Source: Phycisphaeraceae bacterium
GTDB taxonomy: Bacteria > Planctomycetota > Phycisphaerae > Phycisphaerales > UBA1924
DNA: 64,000 bases
Assembly: GCA_019636615.1 (NCBI GenBank)
Contig: JAHBXF010000001.1
Coordinates: 682,001 to 746,000, forward strand
Reading direction: 5' to 3'
Positions 62,843 to 64,000 of this stretch are shown piece by piece (the first letter of the stretch is position 1; each line of letters begins with the position of its first letter). The position numbers and the translations under genes were made by a program. The notes under the pieces were generated by a model. It did no database searches and was not told the DNA's origin. It saw only the letters and a program-made list of their open reading frames with translations.

Positions 62843-63667
62843 CGCGCAACCGTGTTGCGTTCTGCTGCGTATAGCCCTGCATGGCGATGCGATTGACCGA
62901 TGAGGAACTTGACTGGCTGGCCGCGCGGGTGCCCGATGCACCTGTCTCTCCCAAGGGCGGGCGGCCGGCGATGGACAAGAGGCAGGCTCTGCGCGGCATC
63001 TTCTGGGTGCTCGACAACGGCGCCAAGTGGAAGGATCTCCCACACGAGTTCGGCAGCAAGAGTTCGGTGCACAAGTACTTCATGCTCTGGACCCGCGCGG
63101 GTGTCTTTGAAGCCATCATGCGCGACGCGGGCAGGTTCATCGAAGAGCGCGACGGCTTCCGTCTCTACGAGTGCTTCATCGACGCAACCTTCAGCAAAGC
63201 CCGCGGCGGGGGCGACGGCATCGGCGTCACAAAGGCCGGGAAAGGCGTGAAAATCATGGTTCTTGTCGATGCAAGAGGTCTGCCGGTGGCCGTCAGCACC
63301 GCCAGCGCCTCCCCGCACGAGAGCACGCTGGTGCAGGGGCTCTTCGAGTTCATGCTCACCGTCGAATCACCCGCACGCATCATCGGCGACAAGGCGTACG
63401 ACAGCGATGCCCTGGATGAAGAACTGGCCGGGGAAGGGATCGAACTGATCGCGCCACACCGCAAGAGTCGGCGTCCGGAGAACGTCACCCAGGACGGTCG
63501 GCCGCTGCGTCGTTACCAACGCCGCTTCACGGTGGAGCGGACAATCTCGTGGCTCCAGAACTTCCGGCGCTTGTGCATCCGCTACGAAAAGACCTCCGTG
63601 TTGTTCCAGGGCTTTCTGCATCTCGGATGCACCATCATCTTACTGAAACAGGTTTACGGATAGGCTC
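62827..63667 (+). mobile_element. IS5-family insertion sequence, 841 bp, intact
   Basis: Flanked by perfect 16-bp inverted repeats and a TA target duplication (62825-62826 and 63668-63669), as known for IS427-type members of IS5. It encodes one full transposase and is inserted in the exported repeat protein gene. The termini are unmutated and the target duplication exact, so the insertion looks recent. Confidence 0.92.
62881..63663 (+). CDS. IS5-family transposase
   Basis: A 260-residue single-frame DDE transposase: N-terminal helical region with LRGIFWVLDNGAKWKDLPHEFG, the first catalytic region FIDATFSKARGGGDGIGVTK, the second GDKAYDSDAL, and the C-terminal RYQRRFTVERTISWLQNFRRL (the YREK-like region with the catalytic Glu). 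Full length with no internal stop, so it may be active. An alternative ATG lies two codons in. Confidence 0.93.
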   Translation: MAMRLTDEELDWLAARVPDAPVSPKGGRPAMDKRQALRGIFWVLDNGAKWKDLPHEFGSKSSVHKYFMLWTRAGVFEAIMRDAGRFIEERDGFRLYECFIDATFSKARGGGDGIGVTKAGKGVKIMVLVDARGLPVAVSTASASPHESTLVQGLFEFMLTVESPARIIGDKAYDSDALDEELAGEGIELIAPHRKSRRPENVTQDGRPLRRYQRRFTVERTISWLQNFRRLCIRYEKTSVLFQGFLHLGCTIILLKQVYG

Positions 63668-63669
63668 TA
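63652..63669 (-). repeat. Right terminal inverted repeat of the IS5-like element, with TA duplication
   Basis: GTTTACGGATAGGCTCTA, the exact reverse complement of 62825-62842. It overlaps the last codons of the transposase gene. Confidence 0.9.
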
Positions 63670-64000
63670 GTTATCCCTGAGTACCCCACCAATTACGTGG
63701 CTGTGTTGCGCGAAAACCGAGCAACGGGCGCGTGGGAGCCTTGGATCATGGACTTGGATTTAGGTCCAATCTCCAGGAACGCTTACTCGCTACTGCGACA
63801 TGGACAACGCTGGTATCTCGCGTCGGGTGGGGAGATTATGTATCGCGATGGTGAAGGCCCGTGGACGCGCGCCGTCATGCTGGGGGGGCAGCCGGGAAAG
63901 ATGCGTGACATTGTTCGATGGGGTGAGTTTCTGCACGCAATTGGGACAAACGATCAGGTTATTAGCAACTGCCCATTCGCCACGCACCTTACCGCCCCTC
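63668..64000 (+). pseudogene. Exported propeller-like repeat protein, 3' part, runs off the window
   Basis: Joining 62826 to 63670 (removing the element and one TA) reads on without a stop: ...FAMAQSV | VIPEYPTNYVAV...LLRHGQRWYLASGGEIMYRDGEGPWTRAVMLGG...CPFATHLTAP, with the same W and G repeat style as the 5' part. It is open to the window end. Confidence 0.8.

Noticed and set aside
1..64000. CRISPR arrays, rRNA genes, tRNA genes
   Set aside because: No regularly spaced direct repeats and no recognisable tRNA or rRNA sequence were seen. The only short repeated units are the coding repeats of tpsA.

Overview
The window reads as a chromosomal segment of a GC-rich planctomycete, probably of the Phycisphaerae type. 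The clues are a small basic protein of the Planctomycetes/Verrucomicrobia/Chlamydiae family, two exported proteins ending in a PEP-CTERM-like PxPG / hydrophobic / RRRR sorting tail, dockerin-like repeats, an anti-sigma factor with an RskA-like domain, and zinc-ribbon membrane proteins. This assignment comes from protein style, not from a marker-gene search.

Layout. (1) 1-4441, minus strand: two N-terminally truncated RHS proteins. Each has a dockerin-like insert, a shared RHS core and a different Cys-rich C-terminal domain of about 210 residues. One C-terminus matches the group XII secreted phospholipase A2 active-site signature, and the other carries an HExxH zinc-peptidase motif. Each RHS gene is followed at once by a zinc-ribbon membrane protein gene, a possible immunity partner. 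The gene next to the HExxH toxin runs off the window start. (2) 4603-10800: housekeeping and mixed genes, namely a SOUL-type lipoprotein, an M14 carboxypeptidase, the small basic protein, a SPOR-like membrane protein, nuoI, rfbH and a DUF167 protein. (3) 10807-52884, all minus strand: a type VI secretion system (T6SS) locus. In transcription order it holds a TagH-like protein, TssK, TssL, TssM, a TagF/FGE fusion, a two-partner secretion pair (TpsB and a 4175-residue TpsA), TssA, TssB, TssC, Hcp, TagJ, TssE, TssF, TssG, ClpV, a DUF5675-like protein, VgrG and a VgrG-associated protein. No TssJ, PAAR, PpkA or PppA gene is visible. (4) 53074-55240: a small membrane protein, ispE, a small hypothetical protein and rplU. 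(5) 55681-61153: a DUF4394 protein with a PEP-CTERM-like tail, an ECF sigma/anti-sigma pair, a metallophosphoesterase with a LamG-like domain, and a second protein with a PEP-CTERM-like tail. (6) 61368-64000: a twice-frameshifted SEC-C gene, then an exported repeat protein gene split by an IS5-like element whose removal restores the frame; this gene runs off the window end.

How it fits together. The T6SS genes give a nearly complete contractile apparatus: sheath TssBC, tube Hcp, spike VgrG, baseplate TssAEFGK, membrane complex TssLM and recycling ATPase ClpV. The large adhesin/exoprotein and its outer-membrane pore sit inside the same co-directional run, with only 52 bp between tpsA and tssA, so contact-dependent secretion and surface adhesion may be co-expressed. 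The RHS toxin cassettes at the left edge are candidate polymorphic toxins. Whether they use this T6SS cannot be told from the sequence.
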